From positions 1 to 64,000 of the forward strand of contig JAFLRN010000002.1 in NCBI GenBank assembly GCA_022511385.1: a stretch of DNA of 64,000 nt, given 5' to 3'. A program made the translations under genes and the position numbers. This DNA is from Acetatifactor sp. (GTDB lineage Bacteria; Bacillota; Clostridia; Lachnospirales; Lachnospiraceae). The notes under the pieces were generated by a model. It saw only the letters and a list, made by a program, of their open reading frames with translations, ran no database searches and was not told the DNA's origin. Shown in pieces: positions 1-10,285 of the stretch. Each line of letters starts with the position of its first letter. Position 1 is the first letter of the stretch.

Positions 1-192
1 GACACTAGGCTCGAAAGTACCTCGCCAAGTGCCGACGTGTTTTTAACAGTCTGCCAGAGAAACATTGCCAGGACTGGGCTGGTTTCAGTAAGTAATTGTA
101 AAACGAACATATATACTGTACGAAATCGGAAAAATGTGGTATACTACACAATGTATATTTTGTTATAAATACATCATGATAGATACCTTTAT

Positions 193-1695
193 ATGAACAC
201 CTCGGAGGGAAATGGTTTGAGTACCAGTACCAATGAAAAAAGAATAAGAAAACTGGAGACTTTTAAGCGATTGATCAATCTTGGTCTGATTGCCATTTGT
301 CTTTTGTTGGAGGTTGCTGTTTTTGGGTATCACTGGGTTGAAAACTTCAACGAGAGAGTGGTGGAAAATCTGCAGCAGTTCTGGTACAGAGGCAACTGGA
401 TCGAAATCTCTTTTTATTCCATTGTGCTTTTGTTTCTTTCAGCCACTTATGGGGGCATCCGGCTGGGCTACCAGAAAAATGCGGAGATTGTTTTTTCTCA
501 GGTGTTGTCCACCCTGATGGCCGATATTATTGTCTATATGGAGCTGTCAATACTGGCCCGTCAGCTCTTTGTGGTGGACGTGTTTCTGACCATGGTGGCT
601 GAACAGATACTGTGCGTTATTGTCTATATGAATATTGCAAATAGGGTCTACCGCTCTGTTTTTCCACCGAGAAAGCTATTCCTGGTTCACGGGGACAGGC
701 CTATAAAGGATATCTGTGCCAAGTTTGAGAGCCGCAGGGACAAGTACTTGATCACAGGGTTTATGAATGTGAACGAAGGATATGATACGGTGTGCAGCGC
801 CATACTGGATGCCTATGCCCAGGGCAGCTGTAATGCTGTTGTCATCGGCGATGTCTCTGTGGAGGATAGGAATCCTTTGCTTAAGTTTTGTTATGGAAAA
901 TCTATCCGTGTGTATCTTGTTCCTAAAATTACAGATGTTATTCTAACGGGAGCTGAAGAGCTCCATGTATTTGACAGCCCCATGCTTCTGACCAGGGAAT
1001 ACAGCCTGACTGTAGAAGAGCGTATCTTTAAGCGCACTATTGATATCATCTTCGCATTGATCCTGTTGGTGGTGACATCGCCTTTTATGCTGCTTACGGC
1101 TCTTGTTATTAAGATATATGATGGTGGGCCGGTGCTGTACAAGCAGGTTCGCTGTACGTTGAATCAACGGGAATTCAATATTTTGAAATTCCGCAGTATG
1201 CGCATCGATGCAGAGAAAGACGGTGTGGCGAGGCTGGCTAAAAAGAACGATGACCGCATCACACCGGTGGGAAAAGTGATCAGAAAGTGCAGACTTGACG
1301 AGCTTCCCCAGTTGTTCAACATCCTGCGGGGAGATATGTCCTTTATTGGCCCCAGACCCGAGCGTCCGGAGATTATCAGTCAATATATGGAGATTATGCC
1401 GGAGTTTGCTTTTCGCATGAAGGTGCGGGCCGGGCTGGCAGGCTTTGCCCAGGTGTACGGAAAGTACAACACCACTCCCTATGACAAGTTGAAGCTGGAT
1501 CTGACTTACATTGAGAATTATTCCATATGGCTGGATATTAAGCTGATGATACTGACTATTAAGGTGTTGTTCTGGCCTGACAGCACGGAGGGCGTGGAGG
1601 TCGAACAGATTACAGCTCTGCGTGAGGAGTGTTCTCAGGAGGAATTGATAGAACAGAGCAGAAAGACGGAATTTAGAAATAAAGTAGAGAGATAG
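193..1695 (+). CDS. Undecaprenyl-phosphate sugar phosphotransferase (WbaP/exopolysaccharide polyprenyl glycosylphosphotransferase type)
   Basis: N-terminal multi-TM region, then bacterial sugar transferase core 'KRTIDIIFALILLVVTSPFMLLTALVIKIYDGGPVLYKQ...LDELPQLFNILRGDMSFIGPRPERPE'. Confidence 0.93.
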   Translation: MNTSEGNGLSTSTNEKRIRKLETFKRLINLGLIAICLLLEVAVFGYHWVENFNERVVENLQQFWYRGNWIEISFYSIVLLFLSATYGGIRLGYQKNAEIVFSQVLSTLMADIIVYMELSILARQLFVVDVFLTMVAEQILCVIVYMNIANRVYRSVFPPRKLFLVHGDRPIKDICAKFESRRDKYLITGFMNVNEGYDTVCSAILDAYAQGSCNAVVIGDVSVEDRNPLLKFCYGKSIRVYLVPKITDVILTGAEELHVFDSPMLLTREYSLTVEERIFKRTIDIIFALILLVVTSPFMLLTALVIKIYDGGPVLYKQVRCTLNQREFNILKFRSMRIDAEKDGVARLAKKNDDRITPVGKVIRKCRLDELPQLFNILRGDMSFIGPRPERPEIISQYMEIMPEFAFRMKVRAGLAGFAQVYGKYNTTPYDKLKLDLTYIENYSIWLDIKLMILTIKVLFWPDSTEGVEVEQITALREECSQEELIEQSRKTEFRNKVER

Positions 1696-1781
1696 AGAAG
1701 AACAATTGAACTCCTGCTGAGGGTGTATGATAGATTCCGGAGAAAAGGGAGATTTTGAGGGGCAGGATGGAGGGAAAGCCG

Positions 1782-2576
1782 ATGAAGGTTGAGGTGCTGG
1801 CGTCAGTCATGAACCAGAACCTGAAAGATATAGCAGAACGCATGGGGATTGAAAGTGATGCAATTATCATAAATCAAACGGATCACTTTGGCTACGAGGA
1901 ATATGAGTTCAGCTGTGGAAATGGGATTAAAAATATCAGGTGTTATAGTTTTGCGGAGCGGGGAGTGGGTCTCAGCCGGAATAATGCTCTGATGCGCGCC
2001 AGCGGCGATATCCTTCTCTTCTCTGATGAGGATATTGTCTATGACAGCGGCTATGAGGACAAGATCCTTGCGGAGTTTGCGAGACATCCGGAAGCAGATA
2101 TTCTGCTTTTTAATATGAGAGTGATAGAATCCCGCGCCACCTACTATACTGAAAAATTTCACAGAGTGCACATTTGGAATGCCGGGAGGTATCCTACCTA
2201 TTCTTTTGCGGTGAGGCGGGATAAACTACATGCAGCAAACATCACCTTTTCTCTTCTGTTCGGGGGAGGCGCGAAATACAGCAACGGTGAGGACAGCCTT
2301 TTTTTAAAAGATTGCCTTAAGTTTGGACTGAAGATATATGCCGTTCCTGTGGAACTCGGGGAGGAACGAGAGCGGGAATCAACGTGGTTCAAGGGATATA
2401 CGGAGAAATTTTTTCTGGATAGGGGCGTGCTGTATCATTTTCTCTATGGCAGATTGGCATATATTATGGCGGTCAGGTTTGTGTTTGTACACGGAAATGT
2501 CATGTGCGGTGAAATTCCGCCAAAGGCGGCGCTCCGACTTATGAAAAAGGGGATACTGTCAGTCAGGGACTTTTGA
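1782..2576 (+). CDS. Glycosyltransferase family 2-like protein
   Basis: 'GVGLSRNNALMRASGDILLFSDEDIVY' resembles the GT-A nucleotide-sugar/metal region; start set at MKVEVLASV. Confidence 0.75.
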   Translation: MKVEVLASVMNQNLKDIAERMGIESDAIIINQTDHFGYEEYEFSCGNGIKNIRCYSFAERGVGLSRNNALMRASGDILLFSDEDIVYDSGYEDKILAEFARHPEADILLFNMRVIESRATYYTEKFHRVHIWNAGRYPTYSFAVRRDKLHAANITFSLLFGGGAKYSNGEDSLFLKDCLKFGLKIYAVPVELGEERERESTWFKGYTEKFFLDRGVLYHFLYGRLAYIMAVRFVFVHGNVMCGEIPPKAALRLMKKGILSVRDF

Positions 2577-2650
2577 TGGGAGCAGGGTGTCAGCAGTTTT
2601 TCTGCTCTATGTGTGGACAACAGAGAATATGTGCTGCGAGGGGAATAAAT

Positions 2651-4045
2651 ATGAAGGTTTTATGGCTGTGTAATGTAATGATACCACTGATAGCAAAGCA
2701 GTTGAAACTGGATGCTACCAACAAGGAAGGCTGGATTTCCGGCATGGCGGAGGTGGTGCTGAAAGAGCGGCAGGAGAACGGGATTGAGCTCTCCATAGCT
2801 TTTCCTGCACCCAAGTTCATGTTCCCCATAAACCATGACATCTGCAAAAAGGTGATTCCGCTGCAAAATGGATCACTTGTCTGCTATGGCTTTCGTGAAA
2901 ACACAAGCCATGCGGAGAATTATGATCCGGCGCTGGAGGGAATGATGCAGAAGATCGTGGAGGATATGCAGCCGGATATTGTACACTGCTTTGGTACGGA
3001 GTATCCCCATACCCTGGCCATGTGCCGGGTGTTTCCCGACAAGCAGCGGCTTCTTATCGGACTCCAGGGCATCTGTGCTTTGTATGCGGAGGCTTACACA
3101 GCGGATATTCCCACAAAAGCGTTTCAAAAGGTAACATTTCGGGATTATGTGAGAAGAGACAAAATGGTGGATCAGCAGCAGAAGTTCGTAAAACGCGGCG
3201 TGATGGAGAAGGAAGCTGTGGAAATTGCCGGAAACATTACCGGGCGCACCGAATGGGACCGACTCTGCACCAGGAAATGGAATCAGAGCGCCAGATATTT
3301 TAATATGAATGAAATACTGCGGCCAGAGTTTTATGAGGCGGAGTGGAAAGCGGATGAATGTATTCCCCATTCCATTTTCCTTAGCCAGGGAGATTATCCC
3401 ATTAAGGGGCTGCACTATATGCTTCAGGCTATGCCTGCCATACTGTCAAAGTACCCGGACGCTACTCTGTATGTGGCGGGGAACAGCATTGTGAACTACG
3501 CTACTCTGAAACAGAAGCTGAAAATATCGGGCTATGGAAAATATCTGCGGAAGCTGATGAAGGACAGCGGACTTATGCACAAGGTAAAATTCCTTGGTAA
3601 GCTGAACGCGGAGCAAATGCTGGCTGCCTATCTGCGCAGTAGCCTGTTTGTCTGCTGCTCCGCTCTGGAGAACTCTCCCAATTCCCTTGGGGAGGCCATG
3701 CTGCTCGGCATGCCCTGTGTCAGCGCCGAGGTGGGCGGTATTCCCAGCCTGTTTACGGATGGAGAGGACGGAATCATGTACGAGGGATTCCGGATTGGAA
3801 AAAACACTAAAAATAACAGCGGTAATAAATCTGAGGAGGATGACCGGAAGCTGAAAGCGGTTTCAAAGCGCCTTGCCGACGCGGTTATCGAAATGTGGCG
3901 GAATCCGGAGAAACAGATGGAATATTGTCAAAATGCAAGAAAGCATGCAAGACGAACCCACAATCGGGAGATTAATTATATGAAGTTGAAAGAAATTTAT
4001 GCAAAGATCATTTCTAATGATCGGTCTGAGGACGAGACTACATGA
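2651..4045 (+). CDS. Glycosyltransferase family 4
   Basis: GT-B C-terminal motif 'SSLFVCCSALENSPNSLGEAMLLGMPCVSAEVGGIPSLFTDGEDG'; start set at MKVLWLCNV. Confidence 0.9.
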   Translation: MKVLWLCNVMIPLIAKQLKLDATNKEGWISGMAEVVLKERQENGIELSIAFPAPKFMFPINHDICKKVIPLQNGSLVCYGFRENTSHAENYDPALEGMMQKIVEDMQPDIVHCFGTEYPHTLAMCRVFPDKQRLLIGLQGICALYAEAYTADIPTKAFQKVTFRDYVRRDKMVDQQQKFVKRGVMEKEAVEIAGNITGRTEWDRLCTRKWNQSARYFNMNEILRPEFYEAEWKADECIPHSIFLSQGDYPIKGLHYMLQAMPAILSKYPDATLYVAGNSIVNYATLKQKLKISGYGKYLRKLMKDSGLMHKVKFLGKLNAEQMLAAYLRSSLFVCCSALENSPNSLGEAMLLGMPCVSAEVGGIPSLFTDGEDGIMYEGFRIGKNTKNNSGNKSEEDDRKLKAVSKRLADAVIEMWRNPEKQMEYCQNARKHARRTHNREINYMKLKEIYAKIISNDRSEDETT

Positions 4046-5289
4046 AGGCAGCATTTGTGTCAAACTATATCAACCACCACCAGATTCCGTTCTGTAACGA
4101 GATGCACCGCCTGTTGAAGGGAGAATTCACCTTTGTCCAGACGGAACCAATGGAGGCGGAGCGGGTGAGGATGGGCTGGCATGAGGGGGATCGCCCGGCC
4201 TATGTCAGATGCTGGTACGAGGAGCCGGAGTACTGCAGGGGGCTTCTCCTGGAATGCGATGTGGTATTGTTTGGCGGCACGGACGATGAGAGCTTTATAC
4301 AAGAGCGGCTCCAGTCGGGGAAGCTTGTGATACGGTTGAGCGAACGACTATACAAGACAGGTCAGTGGAAGGCGGTTTCACCCCGGGGACTGAAAAAGAA
4401 ATATTTGGATCACACGCGTTATCGAAATAAGCAGGTTTACCTGCTGTGTTCAGGCGCCTATGTACCTTCAGACTTTCATATTGTGCGTGCGTATCCAGGG
4501 AAAATGTACTGCTGGGGCTATTTTCCGGAAACCTGCAATTATGATCTGGACCAACTGTTTGCGGGAAAGGGCTGGGAAACGGCACAGGGAGGGAAGGTTC
4601 CATATCTCTTGTGGGCAGCCAGAATGATCGGGTGGAAACACCCGGAGCTTGCACTGGAGACTGCAAGGTATCTGAAGGAGCGAGACCTTCCCTTTCATCT
4701 GGACATGATCGGAGACGGCGAAATGAGACAGGAGATGGAGGAGCTTTGCCGCAGCTATGGACTGGAAGAGCAGGTGCGGTTTCTCGGTTTTCAGCCGCCG
4801 GAGCAGGTGCGCCGTCACATGGAGAAGGCAGATATCTTTCTGTTTACCAGCGACCGGCAAGAGGGCTGGGGCGCTGTGGCCAATGAGGCAATGAACAGCG
4901 GCTGCGCCCTGGTGGCAGATCATATGATCGGGGCAGTGCCCTACCTGGTGACCAATGGAGTCAATGGCCTTGTGTACCGTGACGGCAGACAGCAGGAGCT
5001 GTTTGGGCAGGTTCATAAGCTGGTGGAAAACAGGGAATTATGTCATAGATTGGGCCATCAAGCATATAATACAATAACAGCTGTTTGGAATGCGGAAAAT
5101 GCAGCGGCCAGATTATTACAGCTGATGGAGGGCCTGCTGAGAGGAGAGAATCTGGAAGGACTTACGTCTGTGGATGGCTGTTTTCAGGGAAGGCTGGCGC
5201 CCTGCTCGCCTGCACCCATCCTGTCAGAAGGCAGAGCAGGGCGGCGCGTGAAGAGGGCTGTCAGAGAGCAGACTATGTGCCGTTTTTGA
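4042..5289 (+). CDS. Glycosyltransferase family 4
   Basis: 'ADIFLFTSDRQEGWGAVANEAMNSGCALVADHMIGAVPYLVTNGVNG'; 4-bp overlap with the upstream gene. Confidence 0.88.
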   Translation: MKAAFVSNYINHHQIPFCNEMHRLLKGEFTFVQTEPMEAERVRMGWHEGDRPAYVRCWYEEPEYCRGLLLECDVVLFGGTDDESFIQERLQSGKLVIRLSERLYKTGQWKAVSPRGLKKKYLDHTRYRNKQVYLLCSGAYVPSDFHIVRAYPGKMYCWGYFPETCNYDLDQLFAGKGWETAQGGKVPYLLWAARMIGWKHPELALETARYLKERDLPFHLDMIGDGEMRQEMEELCRSYGLEEQVRFLGFQPPEQVRRHMEKADIFLFTSDRQEGWGAVANEAMNSGCALVADHMIGAVPYLVTNGVNGLVYRDGRQQELFGQVHKLVENRELCHRLGHQAYNTITAVWNAENAAARLLQLMEGLLRGENLEGLTSVDGCFQGRLAPCSPAPILSEGRAGRRVKRAVREQTMCRF

Positions 5290-5298
5290 CAGAACGAG

Positions 5299-5380
5299 GC
5301 GCCTACAGACGAATCAGAGACACACACAGACGGAAGAGATACCTACAGACGAGTTAGAGGCACCCACAGACGAATCAGAA
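5299..5380 (+). repeat. Degenerate 21-bp tandem repeat (about 4 units, consensus about GCNCCTACAGACGAATCAGAG)
   Basis: Units gcgcctacagacgaatcagag / acacacacagacggaagag / atacctacagacgagttagag / gcacccacagacgaatcagaa; unit 2 is 2 bp short. Confidence 0.75.
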
Positions 5381-5406
5381 AACACGGTGGAAGGCTGGAA
5401 CTGAAA

Positions 5407-6426
5407 ATGAGTGAAACCCCATTGATCACAGTGATCGTACCGGTCTATAACATACTGGAATACCTGCCCAGATGCGTCCATTCCATTACGGCCCAGACCT
5501 ATCAGAACCTGGAGATCCTGCTGATAGACGACGGATCCACGGACGGCACGGGGAAACTTTGCGACAGCCTGGGGGCAGAGGATGAGCGCATCCGGGTATT
5601 CCATAAGGAAAACGGCGGATCCTCCTCTGCAAGGAATCTGGGGCTTCAGCATGCCGCCGGGGAATTTGTGGGATTTGTGGACAGCGACGACTATATTGAG
5701 CCGGATATGTATGAGCGGCTCTTACAGGCTATAACAGATTACGGTGTGGAGGTGGCCCAGATCGCAAGGGATGAAATTGACGCCCAGGGGAGACGCCTGC
5801 CCAATATCTGTGAGCCCCCAAAAGAGCCGGAGATATGGGAGAGCAGGGATTTTTTGCGGGAGCTGCTGCTCCATAAGGGGGACTGTTCCTTTTGCACCAA
5901 ATTGCTTCGCAGGGAATTGTTTCAGGAGGATTGCTTTCCAGAGCAGAAGCTGAATGAGGACTTTAACCTGCTGGTGCGGATGCTGCCGAGGATTGGAAGG
6001 CTGGTATCCCTGCCGCAGCAGGGATACCATGTGTTTTACCGGATCGGAAGCAACTCCCGAAAGGCGGACCGGGAGATTTTTTCCCGGGTATACGCGGATT
6101 CAGTGGAAAATGCGGATATGGTGGCGGAGATGATGAAAGAGATGTCAGCCGGAGACAGGGAACTTCACGAGACGGCATTTCGCTTTGGGGTGTTCCAACG
6201 GTTGGAGTATCTTCTGCACATCCCTATTTCCCAGATGACAAAGGACAACGCGATGTATCGGGACATTGTCGCATACCTGCGAAAATATTGGGCAAAAGCC
6301 ATGAGAAATCATGTACTCACGGGGAAAAATAAAGTCTATCATACACTTTTTGCACTGGCGCCGAAAGGAATCAGGAAGCTGCATAAGTGCCTGCGGGGAC
6401 GCGCTCAGGTGAAATGGGAGAATTGA
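5407..6426 (+). CDS. Glycosyltransferase family 2
   Basis: 'ITVIVPVYNILEYLPRCVHSITAQTYQNLEILLIDDGSTDGTG...GFVDSDDYIEPDMYE'. Confidence 0.94.
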   Translation: MSETPLITVIVPVYNILEYLPRCVHSITAQTYQNLEILLIDDGSTDGTGKLCDSLGAEDERIRVFHKENGGSSSARNLGLQHAAGEFVGFVDSDDYIEPDMYERLLQAITDYGVEVAQIARDEIDAQGRRLPNICEPPKEPEIWESRDFLRELLLHKGDCSFCTKLLRRELFQEDCFPEQKLNEDFNLLVRMLPRIGRLVSLPQQGYHVFYRIGSNSRKADREIFSRVYADSVENADMVAEMMKEMSAGDRELHETAFRFGVFQRLEYLLHIPISQMTKDNAMYRDIVAYLRKYWAKAMRNHVLTGKNKVYHTLFALAPKGIRKLHKCLRGRAQVKWEN

Positions 6427-6427
6427 T

Positions 6428-7999
6428 ATGCAGATTAAGTTGAAAGGGAAAGTGATATATAGGTACTCAGTAAGAAGATTGGTGTATGCACTGTGCTTTC
6501 TCCTGTTTAGCGTGATTGACCAAAGGGTGAAGACAGAGGGATCGATGGTGGCATTTATTTTTCGTGATCTGGTAGGCGTTGTCATGGCAGTGATCATCAT
6601 GACCCATTATCGCCTGGAGGATTTTCGAAAGTGGAAAATACCTTATCTGGTATGGACAGCAGCCTGGATCATCGGAACCCCCATCGCTTTTTTCTATAGG
6701 AGCGATGCAGTGCTTCTGTTGGACTGGCTGGTGATTGCAGCGGATGTGGTTTTGTTTGGATATATCCTGATCCATACCTTTATCAGTGCAGTGATAGAAA
6801 AAAAGCGCCCAAAGCTGAATTTAAGATATGGTGCTGTATGGCTTGTGATGATGGTATTGATGATCGTATCCAGAAGCACATACATTTGGCCCTTCTGCTA
6901 TCTGGTCATGTTTGGCTGTTTTTACCTGACGGATTTTACGCAGGAAGAACAGAATGATCTGTTCCAGGGAATGCTGGATGGGATCATATTAGGTTTTTTT
7001 GTTTTGCAGGGATTTTGCTTTGTGTTCCGGCCCTATGATGAGCCCCGTTATAAAGGGGTGTTCGTAAATTGTAACATAAATGCGATGTACTATTTAATAG
7101 TGTTAACGGTAGTATTCATTAAAATAATTTATGTGACACGTACAAATGGCCATAAATGTATAAAGCTGTTTTATTGGGTGGGAGCAGGTATGGTGCTCTC
7201 ATTGGAATTGCTGACGATCGGACGGACAGGCTGGATGACGGCTGCTTTGCTTTCCCTGGCATTCTGTTTCTTTTTAAAAAGACATCAGGTTGTAAAACGT
7301 GCGTGGAGAAACCTGTTGGTGTTGCTGATTTGTGTTGTCATAACTTTTCCGGTAACTTTCGGCGCAGTCAGGTATCTGCCGCCGTTATTTCACCATCCGG
7401 TGTGGTTTTTTACAGAGTGGAACGAAAAACGAGTGCATTCTTGGGATCCCTGGGATTCGGAAAAATATGTAGATATTGATGAGTATTTTAATGCAGCGAT
7501 GGGAAGAGTGCTGCAGATTTTTCGAAATGTGCTGGAGCATTCGCCTTTTCTGATGAAGGCGGATGCAGCAGGAGCGGATTTGTCTGATATGGAGCCTGTC
7601 CTTACTAAGAAACAGAGGGCAGATTCCCTCCTGGTGCGGGGAACTATCTATAAGTATTACTTTCAACATTTAAATCTGAGAGGCCATCCTTACGCGGAAC
7701 AAGGATTTCAGTTGCATGAGACATATTGGGTTCCGCATGCCCATAACATCTTTTTGCAGTATGGGACAGATTTTGGAATTCCAGTTATGATATTGTTTGC
7801 TGTGCTTATTATTTGGGGAGCTATTCTATTGGGGCGACGATATAAGCAGCGGGGGCTGGAAACGGATGCCGGTTTTTTGATGTTCTTATTGGTTCCTGCC
7901 ATATTTGGACTGTTCGAGTATTCATGGGGCACAGGAAGTCTGAGTATCCTAATGATGTATTTTGCATGGAGAGAGGTTGTCTGTGGTGAAAAAGAATAA
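6428..7999 (+). CDS. O-antigen ligase/polymerase-like (Wzy/WaaL) membrane protein
   Basis: Multi-TM; 'VPHAHNIFLQYGTDFGIPVMILF' is typical of the Wzy_C/O-antigen ligase family. Confidence 0.85.
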   Translation: MQIKLKGKVIYRYSVRRLVYALCFLLFSVIDQRVKTEGSMVAFIFRDLVGVVMAVIIMTHYRLEDFRKWKIPYLVWTAAWIIGTPIAFFYRSDAVLLLDWLVIAADVVLFGYILIHTFISAVIEKKRPKLNLRYGAVWLVMMVLMIVSRSTYIWPFCYLVMFGCFYLTDFTQEEQNDLFQGMLDGIILGFFVLQGFCFVFRPYDEPRYKGVFVNCNINAMYYLIVLTVVFIKIIYVTRTNGHKCIKLFYWVGAGMVLSLELLTIGRTGWMTAALLSLAFCFFLKRHQVVKRAWRNLLVLLICVVITFPVTFGAVRYLPPLFHHPVWFFTEWNEKRVHSWDPWDSEKYVDIDEYFNAAMGRVLQIFRNVLEHSPFLMKADAAGADLSDMEPVLTKKQRADSLLVRGTIYKYYFQHLNLRGHPYAEQGFQLHETYWVPHAHNIFLQYGTDFGIPVMILFAVLIIWGAILLGRRYKQRGLETDAGFLMFLLVPAIFGLFEYSWGTGSLSILMMYFAWREVVCGEKE

Positions 8000-9848
8000 A
8001 ATAATCAGCATTCCTGTCAACAGGATCATAGCATTAGTCCTGATGGACATTATGTCCGTGGTGGTGTCGGCCTTTGGGGCGCTATATATCCGATTTGATT
8101 ATAGCTTCAACAGAATAGATACACGGTATTTGAGAATGTTCGAAAAAATCATTATACCGAATATTGTACTTGCGCTGTTGTTTTTTGTATTGTGGAAGCT
8201 GTATAAAAGTGTGTGGCGCTATGCCAGTGCCAATGAGTTGATCAACATAGTGTTTGCCACATCATGCACGGCTGTGGCACAGGTTGTCTATTGCCATGTA
8301 ACAGATAACAGGATGCCAAGAGGCTATTATGTCCTGTATTGGTTTTTGCTGTCGGTACTGACATGTTGTATTCGGTTTGGATACAGAATCCTTCGGATTA
8401 TCAACAATAAGCGAACGGCCATTTCAGGAAAGAGCAGCCGAATTAATGCTATGGTCATTGGCGCAGGCGCTGCCGGAAACATGATCCTGAAGGAGATTGA
8501 GAGCAGCCAATACCTGAACCTCCAGGCGAAATGCGTTATTGACGATCATCCGGGTTGTCATGGAAAGCTGCTTCGGGGTGTGCCCATCGTGGGCGGGCGC
8601 GACAAGATTTTGGATGCAGTGGGACAGTATGGAATTGATGAGATAATATTTGCCATTCCCTCGGCAAACGTCCAGACAAGAAAAGAAATCCTGGACATTT
8701 GTACGGAGTCCGGTTGTAAGCTGCGGACGCTGCCCGGCGTGTATCAGCTGATCAACGGGGATGTATCCGTTTCCAAGCTGAAGGAAGTGGAGATTGAAGA
8801 TTTGCTGGGCAGAGAGCCTATTCAGATCAATACAGAGGAAGTGCTGGAGTATGTCAGCGGTAAAGTGGTGATGGTCACCGGGGGAGGCGGCTCCATCGGC
8901 AGCGAACTCTGCCGTCAAATTGCATCTCACGCCCCAAAGCAGCTGATCATTGTGGATATTTATGAGAACAATGCATACGAGATCCAGCAGGAGTTGATAC
9001 GCAAATATCCCCGGCTTGATCTTGTAGTGCTTATTGCCTCTGTACGCAACACCAACCGCATGAATCAGATCTTTGATACATACCGGCCGAATATCGTGTA
9101 CCATGCAGCAGCACACAAGCATGTGCCCCTTATGGAGACAAGCCCTAATGAGGCCATCAAGAATAATGTCTTCGGCACATGCAAGACAGCGATGGCTGCG
9201 GACAAGTATGGGGTGGAAAAGTTCGTGCTGATCTCCACTGACAAGGCTGTGAATCCCACCAATATCATGGGCGCCTCCAAGAGGATCTGTGAGATGGTGA
9301 TACAGATGATGAACCAGCGGTCAAAGACCAATTTTGTGGCAGTGCGTTTCGGCAATGTGCTGGGCAGTAATGGCAGTGTGATTCCTTTGTTTAAGAAACA
9401 GATTGCAGAGGGAGGACCGGTGACGGTGACAGACCCCAATATTATCCGCTATTTCATGACCATCCCGGAGGCCGTATCTCTGGTATTGCAGGCTGGCGCT
9501 TATGCCAAAGGCGGAGAGATATTTGTGCTTGATATGGGACAACCGGTGAAAATTCTGGATCTTGCTACGAATTTGATCAAGCTGTCCGGCTATCGGGTAG
9601 GCGAGGACATTGAAATACAGTTCACTGGTCTGCGTCCGGGAGAGAAAATGTACGAGGAGCTGTTGATGGATGAGGAAGGCCTAAAGAAGACTGCCAACAA
9701 GATGATCTTTATTGGAAAGCCCATTGAGTTTGATGAGGAAAAGTTTGAGAAACAGCTGGAAATGCTATCCAGAGACACAAAGCAGGAGACAGGGAATGTG
9801 CGTCGAGCGGTAAAGGAGATTGTGGACACGTATCATTATGAAATATAG
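7986..9848 (+). CDS. Polysaccharide biosynthesis nucleoside-diphosphate-sugar 4,6-dehydratase, membrane type (CapD/WbpM/FlaA1-like)
   Basis: N-terminal TM, CoA-binding-like segment, 'VMVTGGGGSIGSELCRQIA' Rossmann motif, 'HAAAHKHVPLMETSPNEAIKNNVFGT', 'GLRPGEKMYEELL'. Confidence 0.95.
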   Translation: MKKNKIISIPVNRIIALVLMDIMSVVVSAFGALYIRFDYSFNRIDTRYLRMFEKIIIPNIVLALLFFVLWKLYKSVWRYASANELINIVFATSCTAVAQVVYCHVTDNRMPRGYYVLYWFLLSVLTCCIRFGYRILRIINNKRTAISGKSSRINAMVIGAGAAGNMILKEIESSQYLNLQAKCVIDDHPGCHGKLLRGVPIVGGRDKILDAVGQYGIDEIIFAIPSANVQTRKEILDICTESGCKLRTLPGVYQLINGDVSVSKLKEVEIEDLLGREPIQINTEEVLEYVSGKVVMVTGGGGSIGSELCRQIASHAPKQLIIVDIYENNAYEIQQELIRKYPRLDLVVLIASVRNTNRMNQIFDTYRPNIVYHAAAHKHVPLMETSPNEAIKNNVFGTCKTAMAADKYGVEKFVLISTDKAVNPTNIMGASKRICEMVIQMMNQRSKTNFVAVRFGNVLGSNGSVIPLFKKQIAEGGPVTVTDPNIIRYFMTIPEAVSLVLQAGAYAKGGEIFVLDMGQPVKILDLATNLIKLSGYRVGEDIEIQFTGLRPGEKMYEELLMDEEGLKKTANKMIFIGKPIEFDEEKFEKQLEMLSRDTKQETGNVRRAVKEIVDTYHYEI

Positions 9849-9882
9849 TTATTAAATATAGCACAAGAAATTTGCATATTAC

Positions 9883-9911
9883 TTGACACAAATGACAAAC
9901 AATGTTAAAAT
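9883..9911 (+). promoter_or_regulatory. Candidate sigma-A promoter TTGACA-N17-TAAAAT for the inserted cassette
   Basis: TTGACA at 9883-9888 and TAAAAT at 9906-9911, 17-bp spacer, upstream of the 63-aa ORF/HEXXH/FRG cassette. Confidence 0.7.
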
Positions 9912-10007
9912 AATTTTGCAAAAGGTGTGCACACTAATGGGGAAATGTAATATACTAAAGGTAAAAGCGGCAGTTCAAATTATGATTACTGATTGGAGGT
10001 TAAGGCT

Positions 10008-10184
10008 ATGACGGAAGAGTATTATGAAACGCCTAGGGATACATTCCTTGCACCGATAAAGCGGAAACCAAGAGTCAGCGTACCGCCAAGATGTTCGGAG
10101 GAGGAAAAGAGACAGCACAAACAGGCTTTGTTAATGGCTGCTCAAAAAGGTCGTGAGATGCACATAGAAGGATCTTCTAAATGA
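10008..10184 (+). CDS. Small basic/charged hypothetical protein (start set after GGAGG RBS)
   Basis: MTEEYYETPRDTFLAPIKRKPRVSVPPRCSEEEKRQHKQALLMAAQKGREMHIEGSSK; 'tggaggt' 8-14 nt upstream of the ATG; downstream hairpin. Confidence 0.6.
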   Translation: MTEEYYETPRDTFLAPIKRKPRVSVPPRCSEEEKRQHKQALLMAAQKGREMHIEGSSK

Positions 10185-10209
10185 GATTTTAGAAGGTCCT
10201 TATTGTTCT
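10168..10209 (+). terminator. Hairpin (14-bp stem, one G.U) overlapping the small ORF stop codon; terminator or attenuator
   Basis: AAGGATCTTCTAAA-tgagat-TTTAGAAGGTCCTT followed by attgttctt. Confidence 0.65.
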
Positions 10210-10285
10210 TCCATTTTGTCAAAATTCTCTTAGTATTTTCCCCCAACTATTCATTTTATCAATCACATAAGGAGATATCACATCA

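Noticed and set aside
1-192. Promoter/terminator or leader RNA upstream of the first gene
   Set aside because: A TATACT-like -10 near 136-141 is visible, but no convincing -35 or conserved RNA structure could be supported by eye.
8424-9122. 232-aa minus-strand ORF inside the CapD-like gene
   Set aside because: Fully antisense to a confident CDS; no RBS or recognisable motif.
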